Shown here: piece by piece, positions 1-14,300 of the stretch
Layout: each line of letters opens with the position of its first letter
Numbering within the stretch: position 1 is the stretch's first letter
Origin: Hydractinia symbiolongicarpus
Taxonomy: Eukaryota > Cnidaria > Hydrozoa > Anthoathecata > Hydractiniidae
DNA length: 64,000 nt
Direction of reading: 5' to 3'
Assembly (NCBI RefSeq): GCF_029227915.1
Contig: NC_079885.1
Location: 28,895,001-28,959,000, forward strand
The notes under the pieces: model-generated
The model's database searches: none
Seen by the model: only the letters and a program-made list of their open reading frames with translations
What the model was told of the DNA's origin: nothing
Program-made: the position numbers and the translations under genes

Positions 1-372
1 TTAATTGAACTGATTTTGGACTTCGACATTATAAATGTAATAAATAAGACAATTGGACTCCAAGAAATAACATTCTTTTTAGTTTGACATAATTGCTGGA
101 ATTCAGCGATTACACTGGGCGCTGTGTTAGCGCTTCATTTTAAAGTTTAGATAAATAAGTTATTTTTTACTGTGGGACCAATCCAAGCCTATAGCGGGCG
201 CTGAAGAAATAGAGACAGTTTCCAAAACTACATTTCACTCACTTTCTAAGAGCTTCAGTCCATTTGAGGTACAACGGTTGCGTCACATATTCGTACCAAC
301 AGGTATTTATCGATATTTTTTACTATTGCTTGGTTGCATCGCTTTTAACATTGAAAGGATTGACTGTGGGAT
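1..372. repeat. Reference satellite monomer (first unit of the window)
   Basis: Anatomy of one unit, numbered from TTAATTGAAC: AATTGGACTC near 51; ACATAATTGCTGG near 88 (GACATGATTGCTGG in most other units); GGGCGCTGTG near 117 followed by TAGCGCTTCA; ATAAATAAGT near 151; the ten-mer ACTGTGGGAC at 169-178; the GC core at 193-202 (AGCGGGCGCT here, usually the perfect palindrome AGCGCGCGCT); TTGCGTCACATATTCGTACC near 270-289; ATCGCTTTTAACA near 338-350; and ACTGTGGGA again at 363-371. The ten-mer thus occurs twice, about half a unit apart. No long inverted repeat and no Pol III A/B box pair were evident by eye. Confidence 0.85.
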
Positions 373-3250
373 TTAATTGAACTGATTTTGGAATGCTACC
401 TTATAAATGGATAAATGAGACAATTGGACTCCAATAAATAACATTCCTTTTAGTTTGACATGATTGCTGGAACTCAGCGATTACACTAGGCGCTGTGGTA
501 GCGCTTCATTTAAAAATGTAGATAAATAAGTCATTTTTTAATGTGGGACCAAATCTAGAAGTTAGCGCGCTCTGAAGAAATAGAGACAGTTTCAAAAACT
601 ACAATTCATTGACCCTCTAACGATATCTGTCCGTTTGAGGTAAAACAGTTACGTCACGTATTCGTACCAACATGTATTTAGTGATATTTTTTTGTAATAT
701 TACTAGGTTGCATCGCTTTTAACAGTGAAAGGATTGACTGCGGGACTTAATTGAACTGATTTTGGACTTTGACATTATAAATGTGATAAATGAGACAATT
801 CAATTCCAAGAAATAACATTCTTCTTAATTTGACTTGATTGCTGGAACTCAGCGATTACACTGGGCGCTGTGGTAGCGCTTCATTTTAAAGTTTAAATAA
901 ATAAGTTATTTTTTACTGTGGGACAAATCCTAGCCTATAGCGGGCGCTGAAGAAATAGAGACGGTTTCAAAAACTACATTTCACTGACTTTCTAAAGACT
1001 TCAGTCCATTTGAGGTACAACGGGTGCGTCACATACTCGTACCAACATGTATTTAGTGATATTTTTTAATATTACTAGGTTGCATCGCTTTTAACAGTAA
1101 AAGGATTGACTGTGGGATTTAATTGAACTGATTTTAGTCTTTGACCTTATCGATGTGATAAATGAGACAACTGGACTCCAAGAAATAACGTTCTTCTTAA
1201 TTTGAAATGATTGCTGGAACTGAGCAATTACACTGGGCCCTGTGGTATCGCTTAACTTAAAAATTTAGATAAATAAGTCATTTTGTACTGTGGCACCAAT
1301 TGTAGCCGTTAGCGTGCGCTGAAGAAATAGAGACAATTTCAAAAGTTTCCATTCATGAACTTTCTAACGGTATCAGTCCGTTTGAGATAGAACAGTTGCG
1401 TAAAATATTCGTAAGAACATCTATTTAGCGATATTTTTCTGATATTACTAGGATACATCGCTTTTAACAGTGAAACGATTGACTGTGGGACTTAATTGAA
1501 CTGATTTTGGACTGTGACCTTATAAATGGATAAATGAGATAATTGGACTACAAGAAATAACATTCTTCTTAATTTGACTTGATTGCTGGAACTCAGCGAT
1601 TACACTAGGCGCTGTGGTAGCACTTCATTTAAAAATGTAGATAAATAAGTCATTTTTTAATGTGGGACCAAATCTAGCAGTTAGCGCGCTCTGAAGAAAT
1701 AGAGACAGTTTCGAAAACTACAATTCATTGACTTTCTAACGGTATCAGACCTTTTCAATTACAACGGTTGCGCCACAAATTCGTATCAACATGTATTTAG
1801 TGATTTTTTTCCGATATTACTAAGTTGTATCGCTTTTAATAGTGAAAGCATTGACTGTGGGACTTAATGGAACTGATTCTGGACTGTGACCTTATAAATG
1901 TGATAAATGAGCCAATTGGACTCCAAGAAATAACATTCTTCTTAATTTGACATGATTGCTGAAATTCAGCGATTACACTATGCTCTGTGGTAGCGCTTTA
2001 TTTAAAATTTAGATAAATAAGTCTTTTTTTACTGTGGGACCAATCCTAGCCGTTAGCGCGTGCTGAAGAAATAGAAACATTTTCAAAAACTACATTTCAT
2101 TGACTTTCTAACGGTGTCAATCCGCCTAAGTTACAACGGTTGCTTCACGTATTCGTACCAACATGTATTTAGTGATTTTTTTCCGATATTACTAAGTTGT
2201 ATTGCTTTTGACAGTGAAACAATTGACTGTGGGACTTAATTGAAGTGATTCTGTACTGTGACCTTATAAATGTGATAAATGAGCCAATTGAACTCCAAGG
2301 AATAACATTCTTCTTAATTTGACATGATTGCTGGAATTCAGCGATTACACTCGGCCCTAGGGTAGCGCTTCACTTAAAAATTTATACAAAATAAGTCATT
2401 TTTTGCTGTGGGACCAATCCTGGCCGTTAGCACGCGCTGAATAAATAGGAACAGTTTCAAAGACTACATTTCATTGACTTTCTGGCGGTATAAATCCGTT
2501 TGAGTTACAACGGTTGCGTTACATATTCGTACCAACATGTATTTAGTGATATTTTTCCGATATTATTAAGTTATATCGCTTTTAACAGTGAAACGATTGA
2601 CTCTGGGACTTAATTGAAATAACTTTGGACTGTGACCTAATAAATGTGATAAGTGAGCCAACTGGAACCCAAGAAATAACATTCTTCTTAATTTGACATG
2701 ATTGCCGCAACTCAGTACACTGGTGCTGTTTGGAGCGCTTCAATTAAAAATTTAGATAAATAAGTCATTTGGTACTGTGGGACCAATCCTAGCCGTTAGC
2801 GCGCGCTAAGAAATAGAAACATTTTCAAAAACTACATTTCATTGACTCTCTAACGGTGTCAATCCGCCTAAGTTACAACAGTTGCTTCACGTATTCGTAC
2901 CAACATGTATTTAGTGATTTCTTTCCGATATTACTAAGTTGTATTGCTTTTGACAGTGAAACGATTGACTGCGGGACTTAATTGAAGTGATTCTGTACTG
3001 TGACCTTATAAATGTGATAAATGAGCCAATTGGACTCCAAGGAATAACATTCTTCTTAATTTGACATGATTGCTAGAATTTACCGATTTTGCTGGGCACT
3101 GTGGTAGCGCTTTATTTAAAGTTTAGATAAATAAGTCTTTTTTTTACTGTGGGACTAATCCTGAACGTAAGCACGCGCTGAAGAAATAGAGACATTCTCA
3201 AAAACTACATTTCATCGACTTCTTGGCGGTATCAATCCGTTTGAGTTGCA

Positions 3251-3285
3251 ACGGTTGCGTCACATTTTTTACTGTGGGACGAATC
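3251..3285. repeat. Truncated monomer join, type 1 (first of four)
   Basis: GTTGCGTCACAT is joined straight to TTTTTTACTGTGGG, skipping about 270 bp and leaving a short unit of roughly 100 bp. The same join is at 4498-4520, 7198-7220 and 9157-9175. The three later ones lie in the 2701-bp higher-order repeat, so one event was amplified. Confidence 0.85.
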
Positions 3286-3750
3286 CTAACCGTTATCGCG
3301 CGCTAAAGAAATAGAGACAGTTTCAAAAACAACATTTCATTGTCTTTCTAACGGTATCAGTCCGTTTCAATTACAACGGTTGCGTCACATATTCGTACCA
3401 AGATGTATTTAGCGATTCTTTTCTGATATTACTAGGTTGCATCGCCTTTAACTGTGAAAGTATTGACTGTGGGACTTAATTGAACTAATTTTGGACTTTG
3501 AAGTCATAAATGTGATAAATGAGGCAATTGGACCCAAGAAATAACAATCTTCTTAATTTGACATGATTGCTGGAATTTACCGATTTCACTGGGCGCTGGG
3601 GTAGCGCTTTATTTAAAAGTTTAGATAAATAAGCCATTTTTTACTGTGATACCAATCCTAGCCGTTATCGCGCGCTTAATCAATAGGAACAGTTTTGAAA
3701 ACTACATTTCATTGACTTTCTAACAGTATCAATCCGTTTGAGTTACAACG

Positions 3751-6700
3751 GTTGCGTCAGAAATTCGTACCAACATGTATTTAGCGATATTCTTCCGATA
3801 TTATTTAGTTACATCGCTTTTAACAGTGAAACGATTGACTCTGGGACTTGATTGAAGTAACTTTGGACTGTGACCTCATAAAAGTGATCAGTAAGCCAAC
3901 TGCACCCCAAGAAATGACATTCTTCTTAATTTGACATGATTGCCGCAACTCAGCGATTACACTGGGCGCTGTTTGGAGCGCTTCATTTAAAAATTTAGAA
4001 AAATAAGTCATTTTGTACTGTGGGACCAATCCTGGCCGTTAGCACGCGCTGAATAAATAGGAACAGTTTCAAAGACTACATTTCATTGATTTTCTGGCGG
4101 TATAAATCCATTTGAGTTACAACGGTTGCGTCACATATTCGTACCAACATGTATTTAGTGATATTTTTCTGATTTTACTAGGTTGCATCGCTTTTAACAG
4201 TGAAAGGATTAACTGTGGGACTTGATTGAACTGATTTTGGACTTTGACCTCATAAATGTGATAAATGAGACAAATGGACTTAAGAAATATCATTCCTCTT
4301 AATTTGACATGTTTACTAGAATTTACCGATTTCGCTGGGCACTGTGGGAGCGCTTTATTTAAAGTTTAGATAAATAAGTCTTTTTTTACTGTGGGACTAA
4401 TCCTGACCGTTAGCACGCGCTGAAGAAATAGAGACATTCTCAGAAACTACATTTCATTGATTTCTTGGCGGTATCAATCCGTTTGAGTTACAACGGTTGC
4501 GTCACATTTTTTACTGTGGGACGAATCCTAGCCGTTATCGCACGCTGAAGAAATAGAGACAGTTTTAGAAGGTACGTTTCAATGACTTTCTAACGGTATG
4601 AGTCCGTTTGAGTTACATCGGTTGAGTCTCATATTCGTCCCCACATGTATTTAGGGATATTTTTCTGATAATACTGGGTTGTATCGCTTTAAACAGTGAA
4701 ACGATTGACTGACCTTACAAATGTGATAAGTGAGACAATTGGAACCAAGAAATATCATTCTTCCTAATTTGACATGATTGCTGGAATTTACAGATTTCAC
4801 TGGGCGCTGTGGTAGGGAGTCACTTAAAAATTTAGATAAATAAGTCATTTTTTACGGTGGGACCAATCCTAGCCGTTAGCCCGCGCTGAAGAAAGAGAAA
4901 CAGTTTTAAAAACTACATTTCTTTGACTCTCTAATGGTATCAGACCGTTTCAATTACAACGGTTGCGTCACATATTCCTACCATCATGTATTTAGCGATA
5001 TTTTTCTGATTTTACTAGGTTGCATCGTTTTTAACAGTGAAAGGATTGACTGTGGGACTTGATGGAAATGGTTTTGGACTTTGACCTCATAAATGTGATA
5101 AGTGAGCCAACTGGAACCCAAGAAATAACATTCTTCTTAATTTGACATGATTGTCGCAACTTAGCGATTACACTGGGCGCTGTTTGGAGCACTTCATTTA
5201 AAAAATTAGATAAATAAGTCATTTTTTTCTGTGGGACGAATCCTAGCCGGTAGTGCACGCTGGAGAAAGAGAAACCGTTTTAAAAACTACATCTCATTGA
5301 CTCTGTAACGGTATCAGTCCATTTCAATTACAACGGTTGCGTCACATATTCGTACCAACATGTATTTAGCGATATTTTTCTAATTTTACTAGGTTGCATC
5401 GCTTTTAACAGTGAAAGGATTGACTGTGGGACTTGATGGAACTGATTTTGGACTTTGACCTCATAAATGTGATAAATGAGACAATTGGACCCAAGAAATA
5501 TCATTCTTCTTAATTTGACATGATTGCTAGAATTTACCGATTTCGCTGGGCACTGTGGTAGTGCTTTATTTAAATTTTAGATAAATAAGTCTTTTTTTAC
5601 TGTGGGACTAATCCTGACCGTTAGCACGCGCTGAAGAAATAGAGACATTCTCAAAAACTACATTTCATTGACTTCTTGGCGGTATCAATCCGTTTGAGTT
5701 ACAACGGTTGCGTCACATATTCGTACCAACATGTATTTAGTGATATTTGTCCGATATTACTAAGTTGTATCGCTTTTAACAGTGAAACGATTGACTCTGG
5801 GACTTAATTGAAGTAACTTTGGACTGTGACCTTATAAATGTGATAAGTGAGCCAACTGGACCCCAAGAAATGACATTCTTCTTAATTTGACATGATTGGC
5901 GCAACTCAGCGATTACACTGGTCGCTGTTTGGAGCGCTTCATTTAAAAATTTAGATAAATAAGTCATTTTTTACGGTGGGACCAATCCTAGCCGTTAGCC
6001 CGCGCTGAAGAAAGAGAAACAGTTTTAAAAACTAAATTTCTTTGACTCTCTAACGGTATCAGTCCGTTTCAATTACAACGGTTGCGTGACATATTCCTAC
6101 CATCATGTATTTAGCGATATTTTTCTAATTTTACTAGGTTGCATCGCTTTTAACAGTGAAAGGATTGACTGTGGGACTTGATGGAACTGATTTTGGACTT
6201 TGACCTCATAAATGTGATAAATGAGACAATTGGACCCAAGAAATATCATTCCTCTTAATTTGACATGTTTGCTAGAATATACCGATTTCGCTGGGCACTG
6301 TGGTAGCGCTTTATTCAAAGTTTAGATAAATAAGTCTTTTTTTACTGTGGGACTAATCCTGACCGTTAGCACGCGCTGAAGAAATAGGAACAGTTTCAAA
6401 GACTACATTTCATTGACTTTCTAACAGTATCAATCCGTTTGAGTTACAACGGTTGCGTCAGAAATTCGTACCAACATGTATTTAGCGATATTCTTCCGAT
6501 ATTATTGAGTTACATCGCTTTAAACAGTGAAACGATTGACTCTGGGACTTGATTGAAGTAACTTTGGACTGTGACCTCATAAAAGTGATAAGTAAGCCAA
6601 CTGCACCCCAAGAAATGACATTCTTCTTAATTTGACATGATTGCCGCAACTCAGCGATTACACTGGGCGCTGTTTGGAGCGCTTCATTTAGAAATTTAGA

Positions 6701-9235
6701 AAAATAAGTCATTTTGTACTGTGGGACCAATCCTGGCCGTTAGCACGCGCCGAATAAATAGGAACAGTTTCAAAGACTACATTTCATTGACTTTCTGGCG
6801 GTATAAATCCATTTGAGTTACAACGGTTGCGTCACATATTCGTACCAACATGTATTTAGTGATATTTTTCTGATTTTACTAGGTTGCGTCGCTTTTAACA
6901 GTGAAAGGATTGACTGTGGGACTTGATTGAACTGATTTTGGACTTTGACCTCATAAATGTGATAAATGAGACAATTGGACCCAAGAAATATCATTCCTCT
7001 TAATTTGACATGTTTGCTAGAATTTACCGATTTCGCTGGGCACTGTGGTAGCGCTTTATTTAAAGTCTAGATAAATAAGTCTTTTTTTACTGTGGGACTA
7101 ATCCTGACCGTTAGCACGCGCTGAAGAAATAGAGACATTCTCAGAAACTACATTTCATTGACTTCTTGGCGGTATCAATCCGTTTGAGTTACAACGGTTG
7201 CGTCACATTTTTTACTGTGGGACGAATCCTAGCCGTTATCGCGCGCTGAAGAAATAGAGACAGTTTTAGAAGACACGTTTCAATGACTTTCTAACGGTAT
7301 GAGTCCGTTTGAGTTACATCGGTTGAGTCTCATATTCGTCCCCACATGTATTTAGGGATATTTTTCTGATAATACTAGGTTGTATCGCTTTAAACAGTGA
7401 AACGATTGACTGACCTTACAAATGTGATAAGTGAGACAATTGGAAAAAAGAAATATCATTCTTCCTAATTTGACATGATTGCTGGAATTTACAGATTTCA
7501 CTGGGCGCTGTGGTAGGGAGTCACTTAAAAATTTAGATAAATAAGTCATTTTTTACGGTGGGACCAATCCTAGCCGTTAGCCCGCGCTGAAGAAAGAGAA
7601 ACAGTTTTAAAAACTACATTTCTTTGACTCTCGAACGGTATCAGTCCGTTTCAATTACAACGGTTGCGTGACATATTCCTACCATCATGTATTTAGCGAT
7701 ATTTTTCTGATTTTACTAGGTTGCATCGTTTTTAACAGTGAAAGGATTGACTGTGGGACTTGATGGAAATGATTTTGGACTTTGACCTCATAAATGTGAT
7801 AAGTGAGCCAACTGGAACCCAAGAAATAACATTCTTCTTAATTTGACATGATTGTCGCAACTTAGCGATTACACTGGGCGCTGTTTGGAGCACTTCATTT
7901 AAAAATTTAGATAAATAAGTCATTTTTTTCTGTGGGACGAATCCTAGCCTGTAGTGCACGCTGGAGAAAGAGAAACCGTTTTAAAAACTACATCTCATTG
8001 ACTCTGTAACGGTATCAGTCCATTTCAATTACAACGGTTGCGTCACATATTCGTACCAACATGTATTTAGCGATATTTTTCTGATTTTACTAGGTTGCAT
8101 CGCTTTTAACAGTGAAAGGATTGACTGTGGGACTTGATGGAACTGATTTTGGACTTTGACCTCATAAATGTGATAAATGAGACAATTGGACGCAAGAAAT
8201 ATCATTCCTCTTAATTTGACATGTTTGCTAGAATATACCGATTTCGCTGGGCACTGTGGTAGCGCTTTATTCAAAGTTTAGATAAATAAGTCTTTTTTTA
8301 CTGTGGGATTAATCCTGACCGTTAGCACGCGCTGAAGAAATAGGAACAGTTTCAAAGACTACATTTCATTGACTTTCTAACAGTATCAATCCGTTTGAGT
8401 TACAACGGTTGCGTCAGAAATTCGTACCAACATGTATTTAGCGATATTCTTCCGATATTATTGAGTTACATCGCTTTTAACAGTGAAACGATTGACTCTG
8501 GGACTTGATTGAAGTAACTTTGGACTGTGACCTCATAAAAGTGATAAGTAAGCCAACTGCACCCCAAGAAATGACATTCTTCTTAATTTGACATGATTGC
8601 CGCAACTCAGCGATTACACTGGGCGCTGTTTGGAGCGCTTCATTTAGAAATTTAGAAAAATAAGTCATTTTGTACTGTGGGACCAATCCTGGCCGTTAGC
8701 ACGCGCTGAATAAATAGGAACAGTTTCAAAGACTACATTTCATTGACTTTCTGGCGGTATAAATCCATTTGAGTTACAACGGTTGCGTCACATATTCGTA
8801 CCAACATGTATTTAGTGATGTTTTTCTGATTTTACTAGGTTGCGTCGCTTTTAACAGTGAAAGGATTAACTGTGGGACTTGATTGAACTGATTTTGGACT
8901 TTGACCTCATAAATGTGATAAATGAGACAATTGGACCCAAGAAATATCATTCCTCTTAATTTGACATGTTTGCTAGAATATACCGATTTCGCTGGGCACT
9001 GTGGTAGCGCTTTATTCAAAGTTTAGATAAATAAGTCTTTTTTTACTGTGGGACTAATCCTGACCGTTAGCACGCGCTGAAGAAATAGAGACATTCTCAA
9101 AAACTACATTTCATTGACTTCTTGGCGGTATCAATCCGTTTGAGTTACAACGGTTGCGTCACATTTTTTACTGTGGGACGAATCCTAGCCGTTATCGCGC
9201 GCTGAAGAAATAGAGACAGTTTTAGAAGGTACATT
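3751..9235. repeat. Higher-order repeat, 2701-bp unit (copies 3751-6451, 6452-8407, 8408-about 9235)
   Basis: The rare variant GTTGCGTCAGAAATTCG marks copy starts at 3751, 6452 and 8408. The first spacing is 2701 bp, which is seven monomers plus a truncated unit of about 100 bp. The second is 1956 bp, shorter by 745 bp, so copy 2 has lost exactly two monomers between the parts matching about 5.4 and 6.1 kb of copy 1. The third copy follows the first until about 9235 and then diverges. The truncated join GTCACAT/TTTTTTACTGTGGG recurs at 4501, 7202 and 9158, as expected if it was amplified with the block. Confidence 0.85.
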
Positions 9236-11370
9236 TCAATGAATCTCTAACGGTATTAGTCCGTTTCAACTACAACGGTTGCGTCACATATTCGTACCAA
9301 CATGTATTTAGCGATATTTTTCTGATTTTACTAGGTTGCATCGCTTTTAATAGTGAAAGGATTGACTGTGGGACTTGATGGAACTGATTTTGTACTTTGA
9401 CCTCATAAATGTGATAAATGAGACAATTGGACCCCAAGAAATGACATTCTTCTTAATTTGACATGATTGGCGCAACTCAGCGATTACACTGGTCGCTGTT
9501 TGGAGCGCTTCATTTAAAAATTTAGATAAATAAGTGATTTTTTTCTGTGGGAGGAATCCTAGCCGTTATCGCGCGCTGAAGAAATAGAGACAGATTTAGA
9601 AGGTACGTTTCAATGAATTTCTAACGGTATGAGTCCGTTTGAGTTACATTGGTTGAGTCACACATTCGTCCCCACATGTATTTAGGGATATTTTTAATAA
9701 TACTAGGTTGTATCGCTTTTAACAGTGAAACGATTGACTGTGGCACTTAATTGAACTGATCCTGGACTGTGACCTTATAAATGTGATAAGTGAGACAATT
9801 GGAACCAAGGAATATCATTCTTCTTAATTTGACATGATTGCTGGAATTCAGCGATTACACTCGACCCTATGGTAGCGCTTCACTTAAAAATTTAAACAAA
9901 ATAAGTCATTTTTTACTGTGGGACCAATCCTGGCCGTTAGCACGCGCTGAATAAATAGGAACAGTTTCAAAGACTACATTTCATTGACTTTCTGGCGGTA
10001 TAAATCCGTTTGAGTTACAACGGTTGTGTCACATATTCGTACCAACATGTATTTAGTAATATTTTTCCGATATTATTAAGTTATATCGCTTTTAGCATTG
10101 AAGCGATTGACTCTGGGACATAATTGAAATAACTTTGGACTGTGACCTAATAAATGTGATAAGTGAGCCAACTGGAACCCAAGAAATAACATTCTTCTTA
10201 ATTTGACATGATTGCTGGAATTTACTGATTTCGCTGGGCACTGTGGTAGTGCTTTATTTAAATTTTAGATAAATAAGTCTTTTTTTACTGTGGGACTAAT
10301 CCTGACCGTTAGCACGCGCTGAAGAAATATAGACATTCTCAAAAACTACATTTCATTGACTTTCTAACGGTGTCAATCCGCCTAAGTAACAACGGTTGCT
10401 TCACGTATTCGTACCAACATGTATTTAGTGATTTTTTCCCGATATTACTAAGTTGTATTGCTTTTGACAGTGAAACGATTGACTGTGGGACTTAATTGAA
10501 GTGATTCTGTACTGTGACCTTATGAATGTGATAAATGAGCCAATTGGACTCCAAGGAATAACATTCTTCTTAATTTGACATGATTGCTGGAATTCAGCGA
10601 TTACCCTCGGCCCTATGGTTGGGCTTCATTTAAAAATTTAGATAAATAAGTCATTTTTTTCTGTGGGACGAATCCTAGCCGGTAGCGCACGCTGGAGAAA
10701 GAGAGACCGTTTTAAAAACTACATCTCATTGACTCTGTAACGGTATCAGTCCGTTTCAATTACAATGGTTGCGTCACATATTCGTACCAACATGTATTTA
10801 GCGATATTTTTCTGATTTTACTAGGTTGCATCGCTTTTAACAGTGAAAGGATTGACTGTGGGACTTGATGGAACTGATTTTGGACTTTGACCTCATAAAT
10901 GTGATAAATGAGACAATTGGACCCAAGAAATATCATTCTTCTTAATTTGACATGATTGCTAGAATTTACCGATTTCGCTGGGCACTGTGGTAGTGCTTTA
11001 TTTAAATTTTAGATAAATAAGTCTTTTTTTACTGTGGGACTAATCCTGACCGTTAGCACGCGCTGAAGAAATAGAGACATTCTCAAAAACTACATTTCAT
11101 TGATTTCTTGGCGGTATCAATCCGTTTGAGTTACAACGGTTGCGTCACATATTCGTACCAACATGTATTTAGTGATATTTGTCCGATATTATTGAGTTAT
11201 ATCGCTTTTAACAGTGAAACAATTGACTCTGGGACTTAATTGAAGTATCTTTGGACTGTGACCTTAAAATGTGATAAATGAGCCAACTGGAACCCAAGAA
11301 AAAACATTCTTCTTAATTTGACATGATTGCTAGAATTTACCGATTTCGCTGGGCACTGTGGTAGTGCTTT
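9236..11370. repeat. Mixed satellite monomers
   Basis: Full-length units of several variant types (TCGACCCTATGG, TCGGCCCTATGG, GGGCACTGTGG). Fragments resemble pieces of the neighbouring blocks on both sides, but I could not define a clean higher-order period by eye. No non-satellite sequence is present. Confidence 0.6.
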
Positions 11371-14300
11371 ATTTAAATTTTAGATAAATAAGTCTTTTTT
11401 TACTGTGGGACTAATCCTGACCGTTAGCACGCGCTGAAGAAATAGAGACATTCTCAAAAACTACATTTCATTGACTTCTTGGCGGTATCAATCCGTTTGA
11501 GTTCAAACGGTTGCGTCACATATTCGTACCAACATGTATTTAGCGATATTCTTCCGATATTATTGAGTTATGTGATAAATGAGCATATTGGACTCCAAGA
11601 AATAACATTCTTTTTAATTTGACATGATTGCTGGAATTCAGCTATTATACTCGGCCTTATGGTAGCGTTTCACTTAAAAATTTATATAAAATAAGTCCTT
11701 TTTTACTGTGGGACCTATCCTGGCCGTTAGCACGCGCTGAATAAAGAGAAACAGTTTCAAAGACTACATTTCATTGACCTTCTGGCGGTACAAATCCGTT
11801 TGAGATACAACGGTTGCGTCGCATATTCGTACCAACATGCATTTAGCGATATTTTTCTGATTTCACTAGGTTGCATCGCTTTTAACAGTGAAAAGATTGA
11901 CTGTGGGACTTAATTGAACTGATTTTGGACTTTGACGTCATAAATGTGATAAGTGAGACAATTGGACCCAAGAAATAATATTCTTCTTACCTTGACATGA
12001 TTGCTGGAATTTACCGATTTCACTGGGCGCTGTGGTAGCGCTTCATTTAAAAATTTAGATAAATAAGTCATTTTTTACGGTTGGACCACTCCTAGACGTT
12101 AGCGCGCGCTGAAGAAAGAGAGACAGTTTTAAAAACTACGTTTCATTGACTTTTTAACAGCATCAGTCCGTTTCAATTACAACGGTTGCGTCACATATTC
12201 GTACCAACATGCATTTAGCGATATTTTTCTGATTTTACTAGGTTGCATCGCTTATAACAGTGAAAGGATTGACTGTGGGGCTTAATTGAACTGATTTTTG
12301 ATTTTGACCTCATAAATGTGATAAATGAGACAATTGGACCAAAGGAATAACATTCTTTTTAATTTGACATGATTGTTGGAATTTACCGATTTCGCAGGGC
12401 GCTGTGGTAGCGCTTTAATTAAAAGTTTAGATAAAAAAGTCATTTTATACTATGGGACCAATCCTAGCCGTTAGCGCGCGCTGAAGAAATAGAAACATTT
12501 TCAAAAACTACATTTCATTGACTTTCTAACCGTGTCAATCCGCCTAAGTTACAACGGTTGCTTCACGTATTCGTACCAACATGTATTTAGTGATTTTTTT
12601 CCGATATTACTAAGTTGTATTGCTTTTGACAGTGAAACGATTGACTGTGGGACTTAATTGAAGTGATTCTGTACTGTGACCTTATAAATGTGATAAATGA
12701 GCCAATTGGACTCCAAGGAATAACATTCTTCTTAATTTGACATGATTGCTGGAATTTACTGATTTCGCTGGGCACTGTGGTAGCGCTTTATTTAAAATTT
12801 AGATAAATAAGTCTTTTTTTACTGTGGGACTAATCCTGACCGTTAGCACGCGCTGAAGAAAGAGAAACAGTTTTAAAATCTACATCTCATTGACTCTGTA
12901 ACGGTATCAGTCCGTTTCAATAACAACGGTTGCGTCACATATTCGTACCAACATGCATTTAGCGATATTTTTCTGATTTTACTAGGTTGCATCGCTTTTA
13001 ACAGTGAAAGGATTGACTGTGGGACTTAATTGAACTGATTTTGGACTTTGACTTCATAAATGTGATTAATGAGACAATTGGACCCAAGGAATAACGTTCT
13101 TTTTAATTTGACATGATTGTTGGAATTTACCGATTTCGGTGGGCGCTGTGGTAGCGCTTTAATTAAAAGTTTAGATAAAAAAGTCTTTTTTCACTGTGGG
13201 ACTAATCCTGACCGTTAGCGCGCGCTGAAGAAATAGAAACATTTTCAAAAACTACATCTCATTGACTTCTTGGCGGTATCAATTCGTTTGAGTTACAACG
13301 GTTGCGTCACATATTTGTACCAACATGTATTTAGTGATATTCTTCCGATATTATTAAGTTTTATCGCTTTTAACAGTGAAACGATTGACTCTGGGACTTA
13401 ATTGAAGTAACTTTGGACTGTGACCTTATAAATGTGATAAGTGAGCCAACTGGACCCCAAGAAATGACATTCTTCTTAATTTGGCATGATTGCCGCAACT
13501 CAGCGATTACACTGGTCGCTGTTTGGAGGGCTTCATTTAAAAATTTAGATAAATAAGTCATTTTTTACGGTTGGACCACTCCTAGACGTTAGCGCACGCT
13601 GAAGAAATGGAGACAGTTTTAGAAGGTACGTTTCAATGAATTTCTAACGGTATGAGTCCGTTTGAGTTACATCGGTTGAGTCACATATTCGTCCCCACAT
13701 GTATTTAGGGATATTTTTCGGATAATACTAGGTTGTATCGCTTTTAACAGTGAAACGATTGACTGTGGCACTTAATTGAACTTATTTTGGACTGTGATCT
13801 TATAAATGTGATAAATGAGACAATTGGACCCAAAGAATAACATTCTTTTTAATTTGACATGATTGCTGGAATTTACTGATTTCACTGGGCGCTGTGGTAG
13901 GGATTCACTTAAAAATTTAGATAAATAAGTCATTTTTTACGGTGGGACTAATCCTAGACGTTAGTGCGCGCTGAAGAAAGAGAGACAGTTTTAAAAACTA
14001 CATTTCATTGACTTTCTAACAGCATCAGTCCGTTTCAATAACAACGGTTGCGTCACATATTCGTACCAACATGCATTTAGCGATATTTTTCTGATTTTAC
14101 TAGGTTGCATTGCTTTTAACAGTGAAAGGATTGACTGTGGGACTTAATTGAACTGATTTTGGACTTTGACTTCATAAATGTGATAAATGAGACAATTGGA
14201 CCCAAGGAATAACGTTCTTTTTAATTTGACATGATTGTTGGAATTTACCGATTTCGGTGGGCGCTGTGGTAGCGCTTCACTTAAAAATTTAAACAAAATA

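Larger units (their letters stand above)
1..3750. repeat. Diverged single-monomer zone
   Basis: About ten units that do not form an obvious higher-order period. Neighbours differ at many positions, for example TTGAACTGATTTTGG versus TTGAAGTGATTCTG, or GGGCGCTG versus TCGGCCCTAG. Near 3250-3280 one unit is cut short by a direct join of GTCACAT to TTTTTTACTGTGGG, which removes most of a monomer. Nothing else is seen here. Confidence 0.7.

Noticed and set aside
280-300. CENP-B box in the monomer (ATTCGTACCAACATG)
   Set aside because: It has TTCG and the spaced A of the consensus, but ATGT stands where CGGG is required, in essentially all units. I do not call it a CENP-B box.
3820-9019. Repeated minus-strand open frames of 60-82 codons (MTYLSKFLNEAL... 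and similar), also at 12.6, 13.4, 18.5, 19.3, 19.6, 23.4, 27.4, 39.3, 41.5, 47.8, 54.7 and 55.6 kb
   Set aside because: They are all the same stretch of the satellite monomer read backwards, open only in some units and broken by stops or shifts in most others. There is no domain, start context or conservation above that of the DNA repeat.
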